Notes: generated by a model not told the origin, from the sequence alone. A DNA stretch of 48,740 nucleotides from Trinickia diaoshuihuensis (GCF_003390925.1 NZ_QUBS01000070.1:1-48740), one strand, 5' to 3'; shown: positions 31,435-42,173, numbered from the stretch's first letter. Numbers and translations: made by a program.

Positions 31435-32714
31435 ACTTTCCCCCCACGCATCAGCACGCGATTCTCGTAGTCCACCCGCATCAGCACCGCGAGCGCAACG
31501 CAGTTGAGCACGATCCCCGAACCGCCGTAGCTGACGAGCGGCAGCGTGAGCCCCTTGGTCGGCAGCAGACCCAGGTTCACGCCCATATTGATGAACGTTT
31601 GAGCGCCGAACCACAAGCCGATGCCCTTGGCCACCAATCCCGCGAACGTGCGATCGAGCGCAAGCGCTTGCCGGCCGATCTCGAACGCACGGCGCACGAT
31701 CCAGTAGAACAGCAAGATAACGACGAGCACGCCGACGAAACCGAACTCCTCGCCGATCACGGCGAGAATGAAGTCGGTATGCGCTTCGGGCAGATAGTTG
31801 AGTTTTTCGACGCTGCCGCCGAGGCCGACGCCGAACCACTCGCCGCGGCCGAACGCGATCAGCGAGTGCGTCAATTGATACGCCTTGCCTTGCGCGTAGC
31901 GATCGTCCCATGGGTCCAGGTAGGCGAAGATCCGCTCGCGCCGCCAGGGAGACGCCCAGACCAATATCGAAAACGTGCCGACGGCCGTGGCGACGAGGCC
32001 GCCGAATAGCTTGCCGTTCACGCCGCCGAGAAAGAGCACGCCCATCGCGATGGCCGCGACGACCATGAACGCGCCCATATCGGGTTCGAGCAGCAGCAGC
32101 GCGCCGACGACGCCGACCGCGAAGCCCATCGGCAAAAAGCCCTTGGCGAAACTGTGCATGTGCTCTTGCTTGCGCACGGTGTAGTTCGCCGCGTAGATCG
32201 TGACGGCGAGCTTCATGATCTCCGACGGCTGCATGTTCATGAGGCCGAGCGGAATCCAGCGGCGCGCGCCGTTTACGCCCTTGCCGATGTGCGGCACGAG
32301 CACGATCACCAGCGCGAAGAGCGCGAGCAAGAATAGCTTGGGCGCATACTTGTCCCACACCGAAATGGGAATCCTGAACGTCACGATCGCGACCATCGAA
32401 GCGATGGCGAGCGAAATCGTGTGGCGCATCAAGAATGCATAGGTGTGATAAGCCGCATACTTCGGCGAATCGGGCATGGCGATCGACGCCGAGTAGACCA
32501 TCACGACGCCAAGCGCGAGCAGCGCGATCGCCACCCACAGCAGCGCGTGATCGTAATCGAGCATGCGCGAACGCACGGGGCGCATCCCGCTGACCGCGCT
32601 CGCGAGGCCACCCGCCCCCGAGGAAGCGACGCCGGCCGTTTTCGCCGGCCTAGCGCCGCCTGCGCTATCGCGCTGCGGCGCCAGGCCCGGGCCGAACCGA
32701 TCGAGCCAACTCAT
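31431..32714 (-). CDS. ftsW: Septal peptidoglycan polymerase FtsW
   Basis: FtsW is the SEDS-family glycosyltransferase that polymerises lipid II at the septum together with FtsI. The 427-residue product has about ten membrane segments, the [11 protein letters not shown] motif, a large periplasmic loop ([20 protein letters not shown] region) and the conserved [29 protein letters not shown] end. The N-terminal about 50 residues ([20 protein letters not shown] onward) are Ala/Gly/Arg-rich, cytoplasmic and likely disordered. It overlaps murD and murG by 4 bases. Confidence 0.96.
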   Translation of the reverse strand: MSWLDRFGPGLAPQRDSAGGARPAKTAGVASSGAGGLASAVSGMRPVRSRMLDYDHALLWVAIALLALGVVMVYSASIAMPDSPKYAAYHTYAFLMRHTISLAIASMVAIVTFRIPISVWDKYAPKLFLLALFALVIVLVPHIGKGVNGARRWIPLGLMNMQPSEIMKLAVTIYAANYTVRKQEHMHSFAKGFLPMGFAVGVVGALLLLEPDMGAFMVVAAIAMGVLFLGGVNGKLFGGLVATAVGTFSILVWASPWRRERIFAYLDPWDDRYAQGKAYQLTHSLIAFGRGEWFGVGLGGSVEKLNYLPEAHTDFILAVIGEEFGFVGVLVVILLFYWIVRRAFEIGRQALALDRTFAGLVAKGIGLWFGAQTFINMGVNLGLLPTKGLTLPLVSYGGSGIVLNCVALAVLMRVDYENRVLMRGGKV

Positions 32715-34240
32715 AGCATCGTCCCCCGCTGCGCCGCAATCTCCTCGACCGTGTCATGGAACACGGCCGCGCGGTGCGCATAGTTGGTGAACATATCGAG
32801 GCTCGCGCAGGCCGGCGAGAGGAGCACGGCATCGCCCGGCTCGGCGAGCGCGAAAGCGGCATGCGTCGCCGCTTCGAGCGTGGGCTGATCGACGAGCGCG
32901 ACGCCCGTCTCGGCGAGCGCGGCGCGAAGTTGCGGCGCGTCGCGTCCGATCAACATGACGGCGCGGCACCAACGCGCGACCGGGCGCACGAGCGGCGCGA
33001 AATCCTGGCCCTTGCCGTCTCCGCCGGCGATCAACACGACGCGCTGCGCCAAGCCGTCGAGCGCGGCGACGGTCGCTCCGACGTTCGTGCCCTTGCTGTC
33101 GTCGACGAAGTCGATGCCGTCGATGGACCCAATCAACTCGACGCGATGCGGCTCGCCGCGATACTCGCGCAAGGCGTGCAGCAACGGCGCGGCCGGCAAT
33201 CCGATCGCGCGCGCCAGAGCGAATGCCGCCAGCGCGTTCGCGGCGTTATGCAACCCGCGGATGCGCAGTGCGTCGGCGGGCATCAAGCGCGTCATGGCGA
33301 GATCCGCGGGCGCGGGCGCTTCTTGCTTGCGACGGCGCGGGCTCGCCGTTTCGTCCGACGGCTCGCGCTCGCGCGCCTGCGCAAGCCAATTGATGCCGTT
33401 TTCGAGCACGAGCCCGTAGTCGCCCAGACGCGTGGGCTCGTTCAATCCGAACGTAATGCACGGCGCCGGCGTTTGCCCGGCCGCATCGGCACGCGGAGCG
33501 AGCGCCATGGTGCGCGGATCGTCGCGATTGAGCACGCGCACCGTATTCGGCCCGAAAATGCGGCCCTTCGCGGCGGCGTAGGCATCGAGACCGCCGTGCC
33601 AGTCGAGGTGATCTTGCGTGATGTTGAGCACGGTTGCCGCGTCGGGAGCGAACGAGACGGTCGTCTCGAGTTGGAAGCTCGACAGCTCGAGCACCCACAC
33701 CTCAGGCAACGCCGCCGCATCGATGGCATCCATCAAGCGGTCGAGCAGCGACGGGCTGATGTTGCCGGCGACCGCCACCTTTTTGCCGGCGCGCTCGCAT
33801 AGCAGCCCCGTCATGCTCGTCGTCGTAGTCTTGCCGTTCGTGCCGGTGATCGCGACGACCTTCGGGGCGTATCCGCTTTCGCCGAGATGCGCGAGCGCCT
33901 GCGCGAAAAATTCGAGTTCGCCCCAGACCGGAATACCGCGTTCGCGCGCGCTCGCGATGAGCGGGACGAGGTCCTGTGCGAGCGGCGACAAGCCCGGGCT
34001 CAGCGCGACGAGTTCGATCCCGCCGTCGAGCAGCGCCGGCGAAAACGCGCCGCCAACGAACTGAGCGTCGAGTCCGTGCGTCGCGAGCGCCGGCAGATTC
34101 GGCGGCGCCTCGCGCGTATCGGCGATGCGCAAACGGCACCCCTGGCGCGCGCACCAGCGCGCCATCGCAAGGCCCGACTCACCGAGCCCCAGCACGAGCA
34201 CCATCGGCCTTTGCCGATCACGAAACATCTCGCCGAACAT
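32711..34240 (-). CDS. murD: UDP-N-acetylmuramoyl-L-alanine-D-glutamate ligase
   Basis: MurD adds D-Glu to UDP-MurNAc-L-Ala. The 509-residue product has an N-terminal UDP-binding domain ([16 protein letters not shown]), ATP loop GTNGKTT at 133-139, [19 protein letters not shown], and the C-terminal [11 protein letters not shown] motif. It is about 70 residues longer than E. coli MurD, partly because of a charged Pro/Arg/Ala insertion at about 289-318 ([17 protein letters not shown]) before the conserved [12 protein letters not shown] helix. The start could be MFGEM (34240) or the next Met 12 bases later. It follows mraY after 40 bases. Confidence 0.96.
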   Translation of the reverse strand: MFGEMFRDRQRPMVLVLGLGESGLAMARWCARQGCRLRIADTREAPPNLPALATHGLDAQFVGGAFSPALLDGGIELVALSPGLSPLAQDLVPLIASARERGIPVWGELEFFAQALAHLGESGYAPKVVAITGTNGKTTTTSMTGLLCERAGKKVAVAGNISPSLLDRLMDAIDAAALPEVWVLELSSFQLETTVSFAPDAATVLNITQDHLDWHGGLDAYAAAKGRIFGPNTVRVLNRDDPRTMALAPRADAAGQTPAPCITFGLNEPTRLGDYGLVLENGINWLAQAREREPSDETASPRRRKQEAPAPADLAMTRLMPADALRIRGLHNAANALAAFALARAIGLPAAPLLHALREYRGEPHRVELIGSIDGIDFVDDSKGTNVGATVAALDGLAQRVVLIAGGDGKGQDFAPLVRPVARWCRAVMLIGRDAPQLRAALAETGVALVDQPTLEAATHAAFALAEPGDAVLLSPACASLDMFTNYAHRAAVFHDTVEEIAAQRGTML

Positions 34241-34280
34241 CGCTTGCTTTCCCTTTTCCTTTGCGTTTGCCGCGCGGCGC

Positions 34281-35450
34281 TTAGCGCAGCTTCAACGTCG
34301 AGAGCCCGAATAGACAGAGCATCAACGTAATGATCCAAAAGCGGACGACGACTTGCGTCTCCTTCCAGCCGGACAACTCGAAATGGTGGTGCAGCGGCGC
34401 CATCTTGAAGATGCGCCGCCCTTCGCCATAGCGCTTTTTCGTGTATTTGAACCACACGACTTGAAGCATCACCGAGAGCGTCTCGGCCACGAAAATGCCG
34501 CCCATGATGAAGAGCACGATCTCTTGGCGCACGATCACGGCGATCGTCCCGAGCGCGCCGCCGAGCGCGAGCGCCCCGACGTCGCCCATGAAAACTTGCG
34601 CGGGGTGCGTGTTGTACCAGAGGAAGGCGAGCCCAGCCCCGCCCATCGCCGAGCAAAAAATCAGCAACTCGCCCGCGCCGGGAATATGCGGAAACAGCAG
34701 GTACTTCGAATAGACCGAGCTGCCCATCACATAGGCGAAGACGCCGAGCGAAGCGCCGACGAGGACGACGGGCATGATCACGAGGCCGTCGAGACCGTCG
34801 GTCAGATTCACCGCATTGCTCGCTCCGACGATGACCAAGTAGGTCAACGCGATGAAGCCCCACACGCCCAGCGGGTAGCTGATCGATTTCAAAAACGGCA
34901 GCATCAAGTCGGCGCGCGCGGGCAGCCCCATCGACAAGCCGCTGCGCACCCAAGCCATGAACAGGTCGAATACGCGCACGTTGCTCGCCTCGGAGACGCT
35001 GAAGGCCAGATAGACGGCGGCGAACAAACCGATCACGGATTGCCAGAAATACTTCTCGCGCGACGACATGCCGCGCGGATCCTTGTAGACGACCTTGCGG
35101 TAATCGTCCACCCAACCGATGACGCCGAAGCCGAACGTGACGAGGATCACGATCCAAATGAAGCGATTCGTCAGATCGGCCCACAGCAGCGTCGAAACGG
35201 CGATGCCGATCAGAATCAGCACGCCGCCCATCGTCGGCGTGCCCGATTTGACGAGGTGCGTCTTGGGGCCGTCGGTGCGCACGGCCTGGCCCACCTTCAT
35301 TTCGGTCAACTTACGGATCACCCACGGCCCGCAGACGAGCCCGATCACGAGCGCGGTGATGGTTGCCATCACCGCGCGAAACGTCAGATAGCCGAATACG
35401 CGCAAAAAGCTTGCGTCGTTCTGCAGCCATTGCGCCAGCACCAGCAGCAT
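34281..35450 (-). CDS. mraY: Phospho-N-acetylmuramoyl-pentapeptide transferase
   Basis: MraY transfers phospho-MurNAc-pentapeptide to undecaprenyl phosphate, making lipid I in the inner membrane. The 389-residue product has about ten membrane segments and the family catalytic motifs: [21 protein letters not shown], and the HHHFE triplet near the C-terminus ([14 protein letters not shown]). It starts 15 bases after murF. Confidence 0.97.
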   Translation of the reverse strand: MLLVLAQWLQNDASFLRVFGYLTFRAVMATITALVIGLVCGPWVIRKLTEMKVGQAVRTDGPKTHLVKSGTPTMGGVLILIGIAVSTLLWADLTNRFIWIVILVTFGFGVIGWVDDYRKVVYKDPRGMSSREKYFWQSVIGLFAAVYLAFSVSEASNVRVFDLFMAWVRSGLSMGLPARADLMLPFLKSISYPLGVWGFIALTYLVIVGASNAVNLTDGLDGLVIMPVVLVGASLGVFAYVMGSSVYSKYLLFPHIPGAGELLIFCSAMGGAGLAFLWYNTHPAQVFMGDVGALALGGALGTIAVIVRQEIVLFIMGGIFVAETLSVMLQVVWFKYTKKRYGEGRRIFKMAPLHHHFELSGWKETQVVVRFWIITLMLCLFGLSTLKLR

Positions 35451-35465
35451 GCTTGTCCTTCTCTT

Positions 35466-36917
35466 TCAATGCGTGCGGGGCGCGGCGCCCGGCACGACGG
35501 GTGACGATTGGACGGTCAGCGCCTCGACGACGCGCTCCATCCGCATAAAGCGCGAGCCTTTCACGAGCAGCGTCGCGCTCGCTCCAAAACCCGCCTGCAA
35601 CAAATACTCGACGAGTGCAGCCACGTCCTCGAAGTGGCGGGCGCCGGCCTGAGCCGCGCCGCTGCCCGCCCCCGCGTCGAAGGCCGCGCACGACTCGCGC
35701 GTCGCGTCGCCGAGCGCAACGAGCGCGTCGATGCCGCGTTCGCGCGCGTAGGCGCCCACTTCGCGGTGAAATTGGGTGCCGTTATCGCCCACTTCGCCCA
35801 TATCGCCCATGACGAGCACGCGCGGCGCCGGCGATGCGGCCAGCACATCGATCGCAGCGCGCATGGAGTCGGGGTTCGCGTTGTAGGTGTCGTCGATGAC
35901 GGCCGCGCCGGCGAGCGAGCCGGCGATCGCACGTTTCGTTTGCAACCGCCCCTTCACGGGCGTGAACGCTTCCAACCCGCGCGCGATCGCCTCGAGCGGC
36001 ACGTCGGCGGCGACGGCCGCGGCCGTGGCGGCCAACGCATTGCGCGCGTTGTGCTCGCCGAGCACTTGCAACGCCGCTTCGAACGCACCCGCGGGCGTGC
36101 GCACGCGCAAACGGTTGCCTTCGAGCACGCCTCGCACCGCCGCACCGGCCGCGGTTCCATTCTGCGAAGCGTCTTCGAGCGCGAAGTCCACGATACGGTT
36201 CCCTGTCGCCGCGATGCGCCAGATTCCGGCATAGGCGTCGTCGGCCGGGAACACCGCGATGCCCTCGGCCGGCAACGCGTGGATCACGCTCGCGTGTTCG
36301 AGCGCGACCGCTTCCACCGTGGCCATGAATTCCTGATGCTCGCGTTGCGCGTTGTTCACGAGGGCGATCGTCGGCAGCGCGATCTTCGCGAGGACGTCGG
36401 TTTCGCCCGGATGATTCATGCCGACTTCGATGACGGCGAGCCGGTGCGCCGCATTCAAACGCAGCAACGTCAGCGGCAATCCCACGTCGTTGTTGAAGTT
36501 ACCGGCCGTCGCGAGCCGCGCCGATTCGCCGACGGCTTGCGCGAAAATCGACGCGATCATCTCCTTGACCGTCGTCTTGCCGTTGCTGCCCGTCACGGCG
36601 ACGAGCGGCAACGCAAAGCGGCGGCGCCAGCCGCGCGCGAGCTCGCCGAGCGCCGCGCGCGTGTCGGGTGCCACGAGTGCCGGCGAGCGCCAATCCTCGG
36701 GCAGTCGCGAGGCCAGCACCGCACTCGCGCCGCGCGCGCGAACGTCGGACAAAAAGTCATGCGCGTCGAAGCGCTCGCCCTTCAGCGCGACGAACAACTC
36801 GCCGGGGCCCGTGGTCCGGCTGTCGGTGCCGATCCGTTCGAAGACGGTCGCGCCATCGCCATGGACGGTGGCGCCTGTGATCAGTTGCGCGGCTTCGGCC
36901 AGCGAAAGCATCGTCAT
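35466..36917 (-). CDS. murF: UDP-MurNAc-tripeptide D-alanyl-D-alanine ligase
   Basis: MurF adds D-Ala-D-Ala (made by the Ddl encoded at 27997) to complete the pentapeptide. The 483-residue product has ATP loop GSNGKTT at 110-116, the EVGMNHPGE motif, NAQREHQEFM, and DDTYNANPDSM in the C-terminal domain. Its ATG lies inside the murE stop (4-base overlap). Length is slightly above the E. coli enzyme (452). Confidence 0.96.
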   Translation of the reverse strand: MTMLSLAEAAQLITGATVHGDGATVFERIGTDSRTTGPGELFVALKGERFDAHDFLSDVRARGASAVLASRLPEDWRSPALVAPDTRAALGELARGWRRRFALPLVAVTGSNGKTTVKEMIASIFAQAVGESARLATAGNFNNDVGLPLTLLRLNAAHRLAVIEVGMNHPGETDVLAKIALPTIALVNNAQREHQEFMATVEAVALEHASVIHALPAEGIAVFPADDAYAGIWRIAATGNRIVDFALEDASQNGTAAGAAVRGVLEGNRLRVRTPAGAFEAALQVLGEHNARNALAATAAAVAADVPLEAIARGLEAFTPVKGRLQTKRAIAGSLAGAAVIDDTYNANPDSMRAAIDVLAASPAPRVLVMGDMGEVGDNGTQFHREVGAYARERGIDALVALGDATRESCAAFDAGAGSGAAQAGARHFEDVAALVEYLLQAGFGASATLLVKGSRFMRMERVVEALTVQSSPVVPGAAPRTH

Positions 36918-38455
36918 TGCTCGGCTCCCCGCGGATGCGTCGCACGCGCCGCCAATGCGAGACGCGCGTGATCTTGGTCCGAAAACACGCGTTTCTTGCC
37001 CATGATTTCCTGTGTGGCTTCGTGGCCCTTGCCGGCCAGCAGTACGACATCCTCGCGGGCCGCGCCGCGCACCGCTTGCAAGATCGCGTTCGCACGATCC
37101 TCGATCCGGCGCGCCCGGTCCGGGTCCGCCATGCCCGCGACGATCTGGTCGATGATCGACGCGGGATCCTCGCTGCGCGGGTTATCGCTCGTGACGACGA
37201 CGGCATCGGCCAGCCGCTCGGCGATCGCCCCCATCAGCGGACGCTTGGTCGCATCGCGATCGCCGCCGCAGCCGAACATGCAGACGAGCTGGCCGCCGCG
37301 CGCTTGGGCCATCGGCCGCAGCGCGGCGAGCGTCTTTTCGAGCGCGTCGGGCGTATGGGCATAGTCGACGACGACGAGCGGCTCGTCGCTCGCGATACGC
37401 CCCCCGAGACGCTGCATGCGGCCGTTGACGGGTTCGAGCTTGGCGAGCTGCGCCAGCGCATCGCTCAACGGAACATCGGCGGCCAGCAAGGCGCCGAGCA
37501 CGCCGAGCAGGTTGCTGACGTTGAATTCGCCGAGCGTGCCGACTTCGACCTCGGCCGCACCCCAATCCGACGACAAATGAAACGCGGTGCCGGTGGCCGT
37601 GGCGCGCACGTTCGTCGCCACGAGCGCGGCATGGGCGCTCGGCGCATCGCTCGTCGCCCCGATGCCGTAGACGATCGTCGGCATGCGCGCCTGCGTCCGC
37701 TCGATCAACCGGCGCCCGGCGGCATCGTCACGATTGATGACCGCCGTCTTGAGCGTCGGCCAATCGAACAGTTTCGCCTTGGCGGCCTCGTACGCTTCGA
37801 ACGTGCGGTGATAGTCGAGGTGATCTTGCGTCAGATTCGTGAACAGGGCGATATCGAAAGCCGTGCCGTTGACGCGCCCCTGATGCAGCGCATGCGAGGA
37901 CACTTCCATCGAAACCGCGCGGGCGCCCGCCGCCGCCAATTGCGCGAGCGAACGCTGGGTTTGCGGCGCATCGGGCGTCGTGAACCCGGTATGCACGAGA
38001 TGCCCCCACATACCGGTGCCAAGCGTGCCGATGACCGCGCACGGTTCCCCGAGCCCCGTCAGCGCCGCGGCGATCCATTGCGAGCACGAAGTCTTGCCGT
38101 TGGTGCCGGTCACGCCGATCGTGCGCATCGACTGGCTCGGCGCGCCGTACCAGCGGCTCGCGATCTCGCCGGCCAGACGATCGAGGTGGGGCACCGCGTG
38201 CGAACGAGCGGCGTCGACATTGCCCGCGAACCCTTCGGGCTGATAGAGGACCACGGCCGCGCCGCGCTCGAAGGCGCTCGCGATATGGGGCCGGCTATCG
38301 GCGCCGTCCACGGCGTACGCGAAAAATATATCGCCGGACGCGAGCGTGCGCGTGTCGCCGTGCAATTGCGCGCCGGCCGGCGCATGCGCGCGCAGCCAGT
38401 CGAGCGCATCGGCGATGTCCCGGTGCATGGCGTCCTGTTTTTCGGGCGCACTCAT
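36914..38455 (-). CDS. murE: UDP-MurNAc-L-Ala-D-Glu:meso-diaminopimelate ligase
   Basis: MurE adds meso-diaminopimelate to the stem peptide. The 513-residue product has ATP loop GTNGKTS at 117-123 and MEVSSHAL. The DNPR motif (SDNPRSEDP) selects diaminopimelate over lysine, fitting a Gram-negative wall. FGCGGDRDATKRPLMG is the usual C-terminal domain segment. It overlaps ftsI and murF by 4 bases each. An internal ATG nine codons in (MHRDIADAL) is a possible alternative start. Confidence 0.97.
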   Translation of the reverse strand: MSAPEKQDAMHRDIADALDWLRAHAPAGAQLHGDTRTLASGDIFFAYAVDGADSRPHIASAFERGAAVVLYQPEGFAGNVDAARSHAVPHLDRLAGEIASRWYGAPSQSMRTIGVTGTNGKTSCSQWIAAALTGLGEPCAVIGTLGTGMWGHLVHTGFTTPDAPQTQRSLAQLAAAGARAVSMEVSSHALHQGRVNGTAFDIALFTNLTQDHLDYHRTFEAYEAAKAKLFDWPTLKTAVINRDDAAGRRLIERTQARMPTIVYGIGATSDAPSAHAALVATNVRATATGTAFHLSSDWGAAEVEVGTLGEFNVSNLLGVLGALLAADVPLSDALAQLAKLEPVNGRMQRLGGRIASDEPLVVVDYAHTPDALEKTLAALRPMAQARGGQLVCMFGCGGDRDATKRPLMGAIAERLADAVVVTSDNPRSEDPASIIDQIVAGMADPDRARRIEDRANAILQAVRGAAREDVVLLAGKGHEATQEIMGKKRVFSDQDHARLALAARATHPRGAEQ

Positions 38456-40299
38456 CGAACGACTCCCGGGTGAGCTTGGGTAGCCGCCGACACGTTCATC
38501 GGCCGCGCCGGCGCGAAGTTGGCGGTTTTACCGTTGGCGGCGGGTTTGGCCGCGGCCGCATCGTCGGAGACGACGAGTTGCTTGATCGGCATATCGGGCG
38601 GCACGTTCAGCGCGCGCAGCGTGTCGCCGACGATGCCGGAGAAGACGGGGCCGGACACGTAGCCGCCGAAGTGGCTGCCGGCCGTCGGCTGATCGATCGA
38701 GACAGCCACGACGATGCGCGGGTTCGGCATCGGCGCCATGCCGACGAACGACGCCCGGTACTTCGACCGGTCGTAGCCGTGCCCCGCATGGACGTATGCG
38801 GTTCCGCTCTTGCCGCCGACGCGATAGCCCGGCACGGCCGCCTCGGGCGACGTGCCTTCGGCCGTGACGACCGATTCGAGCATCGTGCGCACTTGGCGCG
38901 CGGTCGTCGGCGAAAAGATCTGCGGGCCGGTAACCACTTGATCCGGATCGGTCTTGAAAATCGACACGGGCATGATCTGGCCGTCGTGCGCGATCGCGGT
39001 ATAGGCGCGCGCGAGTTGGAACAGCGAGACCGACAAACCATAGCCGTACGACATCGTCGCCTGCTCGATGCGGCGCCAGCTCTTCCAGGGACGCAGCCGG
39101 CCGGCGGCCGCACCCGGGAATCCGACCTTCGGCGCTTGCCCGAGGCCGATGCTGGTATACATATTCCACATCTCTTCCGGCTTGAGCGTCATGGCGATTT
39201 TCGTCGCGCCGATGTTGCTCGACTTCTGAATCACGCCGCCGATGGTCAGCACGCCGTTGGCGCTGTCGTCGGTAATCGGAGCGCCATCGAGCGTGAAGCG
39301 GCCGTTGCCGGTATCCACGAGGGTATTCGGCGTCACGCGGTGCAAATCGAGCGCGAGCGACACCGTAAACGGCTTCATGATCGAGCCCGGCTCGAAAACG
39401 TCGGTGAGTGCGCGGTTGCGCAATTGTTCGCCCGTGAGGTGCGAGCGATCGTTCGGGTTGTAGGTCGGATAGTTGACGAGCGCGAGCACGTTGCCTGTGC
39501 GCACATCGATGACCATGGCCGCACCGGCCTTCGCCTTCGACTTTTCCACGGCAGCCTTCAAGTCCGAGTACGCGATGTACTGGATCTTGCTGTCGATCGA
39601 CAGTTCGACGTCCTGGCCGTTATGCGGCACGACCTGCTCATCGACGTCCTCGATGATATGCCCGAGCCGGTCCTTGATCACGCGACGCATGCCCGGCGTG
39701 CCGGAGAGCATCTTTTGATCGGACAGCTCGACGCCTTCCTGGCCTTCGTCCTCGACGTTCGTGAACCCGACCAAGTGGGCCGTGAGCTCGCCTTCGGGGT
39801 AAAAGCGCTTGTACTCGGCACGCTGATAGATGCCGGGAATCTTGAGCGCATCGACCTTCGCGGCGATATCGACGGGCACTTGGCGCTTCACGTAGACGAA
39901 CGTCTTGTCCTCGGATAGCTTCGCGCGCAGCTCCTTTTGCGTCATGCCCAGCAGCGAGCCGAGCGCGGCGAGCTTGCTCTGATCGAGGTCCTCGGGCACC
40001 GACTCCGGAATCGCCCAGATCGCGCGCACGGGCAAGCTCGTCGCGAGCACGAGGCCGTTGCGGTCGAGAATCTTGCCGCGCGTGGCGGGCAACTCGATCG
40101 TGCGCTCGTAGCGGCTTTCACCCTGCTTCTGATAGAAGGCGTTGCCCGGCCCCTGGATCCAGAAGGCGCGCGCGGCGAGAGCGACGAAGGCGGTGAACAG
40201 CAAGAAGACGACGAGTTTCGAGCGCCACATCGGCAAACGTACCGAGAGGACGGGGCTCGAGGAGAACGTCACGCCCTTCGTCTTGGCGGCGTGCTTCAT
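38452..40299 (-). CDS. ftsI: Septal transpeptidase FtsI (PBP3)
   Basis: FtsI crosslinks septal peptidoglycan as partner of FtsW. The 615-residue product has one N-terminal membrane segment (about 27-48), a pedestal dimerisation domain, and a class B penicillin-binding domain with SIMK at 306-309 (acyl-enzyme Ser306), SSN at 360-362 and KSGT at 497-500. The C-terminal tail after about 580 is Ala/Pro-rich. All catalytic motifs are intact. It overlaps ftsL and murE by 4 bases each. Confidence 0.97.
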   Translation of the reverse strand: MKHAAKTKGVTFSSSPVLSVRLPMWRSKLVVFLLFTAFVALAARAFWIQGPGNAFYQKQGESRYERTIELPATRGKILDRNGLVLATSLPVRAIWAIPESVPEDLDQSKLAALGSLLGMTQKELRAKLSEDKTFVYVKRQVPVDIAAKVDALKIPGIYQRAEYKRFYPEGELTAHLVGFTNVEDEGQEGVELSDQKMLSGTPGMRRVIKDRLGHIIEDVDEQVVPHNGQDVELSIDSKIQYIAYSDLKAAVEKSKAKAGAAMVIDVRTGNVLALVNYPTYNPNDRSHLTGEQLRNRALTDVFEPGSIMKPFTVSLALDLHRVTPNTLVDTGNGRFTLDGAPITDDSANGVLTIGGVIQKSSNIGATKIAMTLKPEEMWNMYTSIGLGQAPKVGFPGAAAGRLRPWKSWRRIEQATMSYGYGLSVSLFQLARAYTAIAHDGQIMPVSIFKTDPDQVVTGPQIFSPTTARQVRTMLESVVTAEGTSPEAAVPGYRVGGKSGTAYVHAGHGYDRSKYRASFVGMAPMPNPRIVVAVSIDQPTAGSHFGGYVSGPVFSGIVGDTLRALNVPPDMPIKQLVVSDDAAAAKPAANGKTANFAPARPMNVSAATQAHPGVVR

Positions 40300-40682
40300 C
40301 GCGCGCCTCCTCGACGAGCGGCGCCGGCCGCGCCATTGGCCGTTCCTTTACCGGCGCGCGCGAGCGGTGCGCTCGCGGGCAGCGTGGGGATCGGGGCGTT
40401 CTCGGCTTGGTTCGCTCCGGGCGCGAGCGTCAGAAATTGCGTTTCGCCCGTCGACGCGGGCTGCATTTTCAGCGTGTCGGTCGCGAGCTGCTCGATGCGC
40501 GACGTTTTCGACAGCGCGCTTTGCTGATATTGCAACTGCGCATAGTCCTGCTGCAATTGATGCTCTTCCGACTGCGCGCGCTCGAGCTGCACGAACAGTT
40601 GCCGCTGCTGATTCGTGGCATTGACGACGGAAAGTGCACAACCGAGAACGACGATGAGCAGGAAAATGTTGAGACGGCTCAT
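40296..40682 (-). CDS. ftsL: Cell division protein FtsL
   Basis: FtsL forms a complex with FtsB and FtsQ and activates FtsWI. The 128-residue product has a membrane segment at about 4-22 ([19 protein letters not shown]), a Gln/Glu-rich coiled coil to about residue 70 ([20 protein letters not shown]), and an Ala/Gly/Pro-rich tail of about 40 residues that looks disordered and is longer than in E. coli. It overlaps rsmH upstream and ftsI downstream by 4 bases each. Confidence 0.93.
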   Translation of the reverse strand: MSRLNIFLLIVVLGCALSVVNATNQQRQLFVQLERAQSEEHQLQQDYAQLQYQQSALSKTSRIEQLATDTLKMQPASTGETQFLTLAPGANQAENAPIPTLPASAPLARAGKGTANGAAGAARRGGAR

Positions 40683-41620
40683 GGCGCGACGCGCTCCGCG
40701 ACGCGCATGACCGCCGAGCGGGCACGCGGATTGGCCTCGAGTTCGGCGGCGCCGGCAAATACGCGGCCAATGATTCGCAAAGGAGCGGCGGGCAGATCGA
40801 CGGCACGAATCGGCAAGCGACGGTCGATCGCAGGCCCACTCGCGTGAGCCTGCATGAATCGCTTCACGATTCGATCCTCGAGCGAATGAAAGCTGATCAC
40901 CACCAGCCGCCCCCCTTGCTCCAACGACGCAAATGCCGCCTCTAAAACGACTTGCAACTCCGCAAGCTCTTGATTGACGTGAATCCGTATAGCCTGAAAG
41001 GTGCGGGTGGCCGGATCCTTGCCCTTCTCACGGGTCTTGACTGCGCGAGCCACGATTTCGGCAAGCTCGCCCGTGCTTGAGAGAGGCCCAAGACGGTCGG
41101 ACTCTGCCCGGCGAGCAACAAGCGCCTTTGCAATCTGAACAGCAAACCGTTCTTCCCCATAATCTCGAATGACCTCCGTCAGTTCCTGCTGGCTTGCCCG
41201 CGCGAGCCATTCGGCCGCGGATTCGCCACGCGTCGGGTCCATCCGCATATCGAGCGGGCCGTCCGCGCGGAAGCTGAAACCGCGCGCGGGGTCGTCCAGT
41301 TGCGGCGACGACACGCCCAGGTCCAGCAATACGCCGGCAACACGCTCGATACCCCGCGTCGCCAGCGCCGGCGCCAACGACGCAAAACTCTCATGCACGA
41401 TCGTGAAGCGAGGATCGCCAATCTCGCGTGCCGTCGCAATCGCTTGCGGGTCCTTATCGAACGCGATCAGCCGCCCGGCCTCGCTCAGTCTCGCGAGTAC
41501 CGCTCGGCTATGCCCGCCACGTCCGAACGTGCCGTCGACATAGACGCCGTCCACGCGCGTGACCAGCGCATCCACCGCTTCTTCCAGCAGCACCGTGCGA
41601 TGCTGCAATTCGTTTCCCAT
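40679..41620 (-). CDS. rsmH: 16S rRNA (cytosine-1402-N4) methyltransferase RsmH
   Basis: RsmH (MraW) methylates N4 of C1402 in 16S rRNA, at the ribosomal P site. The 313-residue product starts [20 protein letters not shown] and has the SAM-binding motif [24 protein letters not shown], and the conserved [15 protein letters not shown] and [16 protein letters not shown] segments. The protein is normal, but codons in roughly 40740-41200 (residues about 140-290) differ sharply from the rest, with ATA, TTA, CGA, CGG, GGG and many T-ending codons that are rare in neighbouring genes. It lies 25 bases after mraZ. Confidence 0.97.
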   Translation of the reverse strand: MGNELQHRTVLLEEAVDALVTRVDGVYVDGTFGRGGHSRAVLARLSEAGRLIAFDKDPQAIATAREIGDPRFTIVHESFASLAPALATRGIERVAGVLLDLGVSSPQLDDPARGFSFRADGPLDMRMDPTRGESAAEWLARASQQELTEVIRDYGEERFAVQIAKALVARRAESDRLGPLSSTGELAEIVARAVKTREKGKDPATRTFQAIRIHVNQELAELQVVLEAAFASLEQGGRLVVISFHSLEDRIVKRFMQAHASGPAIDRRLPIRAVDLPAAPLRIIGRVFAGAAELEANPRARSAVMRVAERVAP

Positions 41621-41645
41621 CGCAGCGCCCTATTTCAACCCGCGA

Positions 41646-42074
41646 TCAAAACGTGAAATTCTTCAGCGCATCGGGCATCCCCTGCGCCATGGCCGCCTGT
41701 TCCTTGGCGGCGTAGGTCTGCGCATCCCACAGTTCGAAGTGGCTTCCCATGCCGAGCAACATGATTTCCTTTTCCAGCCCTGCGGCCATGCGCAATTCAG
41801 GCGAGACGAGAATCCGTCCCGCGCTATCGAGATCGACGTCGGAAGCGTTACCGAGAAAAATGCGCCGCCACCAATGCGCGTCCATCGGCAATGCGGCGAT
41901 CTTGGTGCGAAAGACTTCCCATTCGGGACGGGGAAACAGCAATAGGCAGCCGTCCGGGTGCTTCGTGAGCGTCACCCGTCCTTGTGCCTCGCCTTGCAGC
42001 GCCTCGCGATACCGAGAGGGCACGGACATCCGCCCCTTCGCATCGAGCGTCAGCGCCGACGCCCCTTGAAACAC
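41646..42074 (-). CDS. mraZ: Transcriptional regulator MraZ
   Basis: MraZ is the first dcw gene and in E. coli represses its own promoter. The 142-residue product has two SpoVT-AbrB-like DNA-binding halves, each with the family DxxxR core: [13 protein letters not shown] (about 11-23) and [13 protein letters not shown] (about 81-93). It assembles into rings that contact spaced GTG repeats. Such repeats lie in the promoter region just upstream (42134-42173), so autoregulation is likely here. Confidence 0.96.
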   Translation of the reverse strand: MFQGASALTLDAKGRMSVPSRYREALQGEAQGRVTLTKHPDGCLLLFPRPEWEVFRTKIAALPMDAHWWRRIFLGNASDVDLDSAGRILVSPELRMAAGLEKEIMLLGMGSHFELWDAQTYAAKEQAAMAQGMPDALKNFTF

Positions 42075-42133
42075 CCTTCTCTCCCCTTCGGAGCACGACG
42101 CTCCATCCCTCGAAAACGGCCCGGAATGATCCG

Positions 42134-42173
42134 ATCAATCCACAAAAATACACTTTCTCACACTGTCTCCCAC
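42134..42173 (-). promoter_or_regulatory. MraZ operator: four 10-base-spaced GTG repeats
   Basis: Read on the minus strand, four consecutive 10-base units begin with GTG: GTGGGAGACA, GTGTGAGAAA, GTGTATTTTT and GTGGATTGAT. This matches the known MraZ box pattern of GTGGG-type repeats at 10-base spacing. The first unit touches the -10 box, so bound MraZ would cover the transcription start. The third and fourth units are weaker matches. Confidence 0.8.

Noticed and set aside
35508-39918. Plus-strand frames of about 480-520 codons antisense to murF, murE and ftsI
   Set aside because: Low-complexity Arg/Ala/His-rich products that follow the codon phase of the real genes on the minus strand.
42134-42173. 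A short CRISPR-like or tandem repeat
   Set aside because: Units are only 10 bases long, imperfect, and sit exactly where an MraZ operator is expected.
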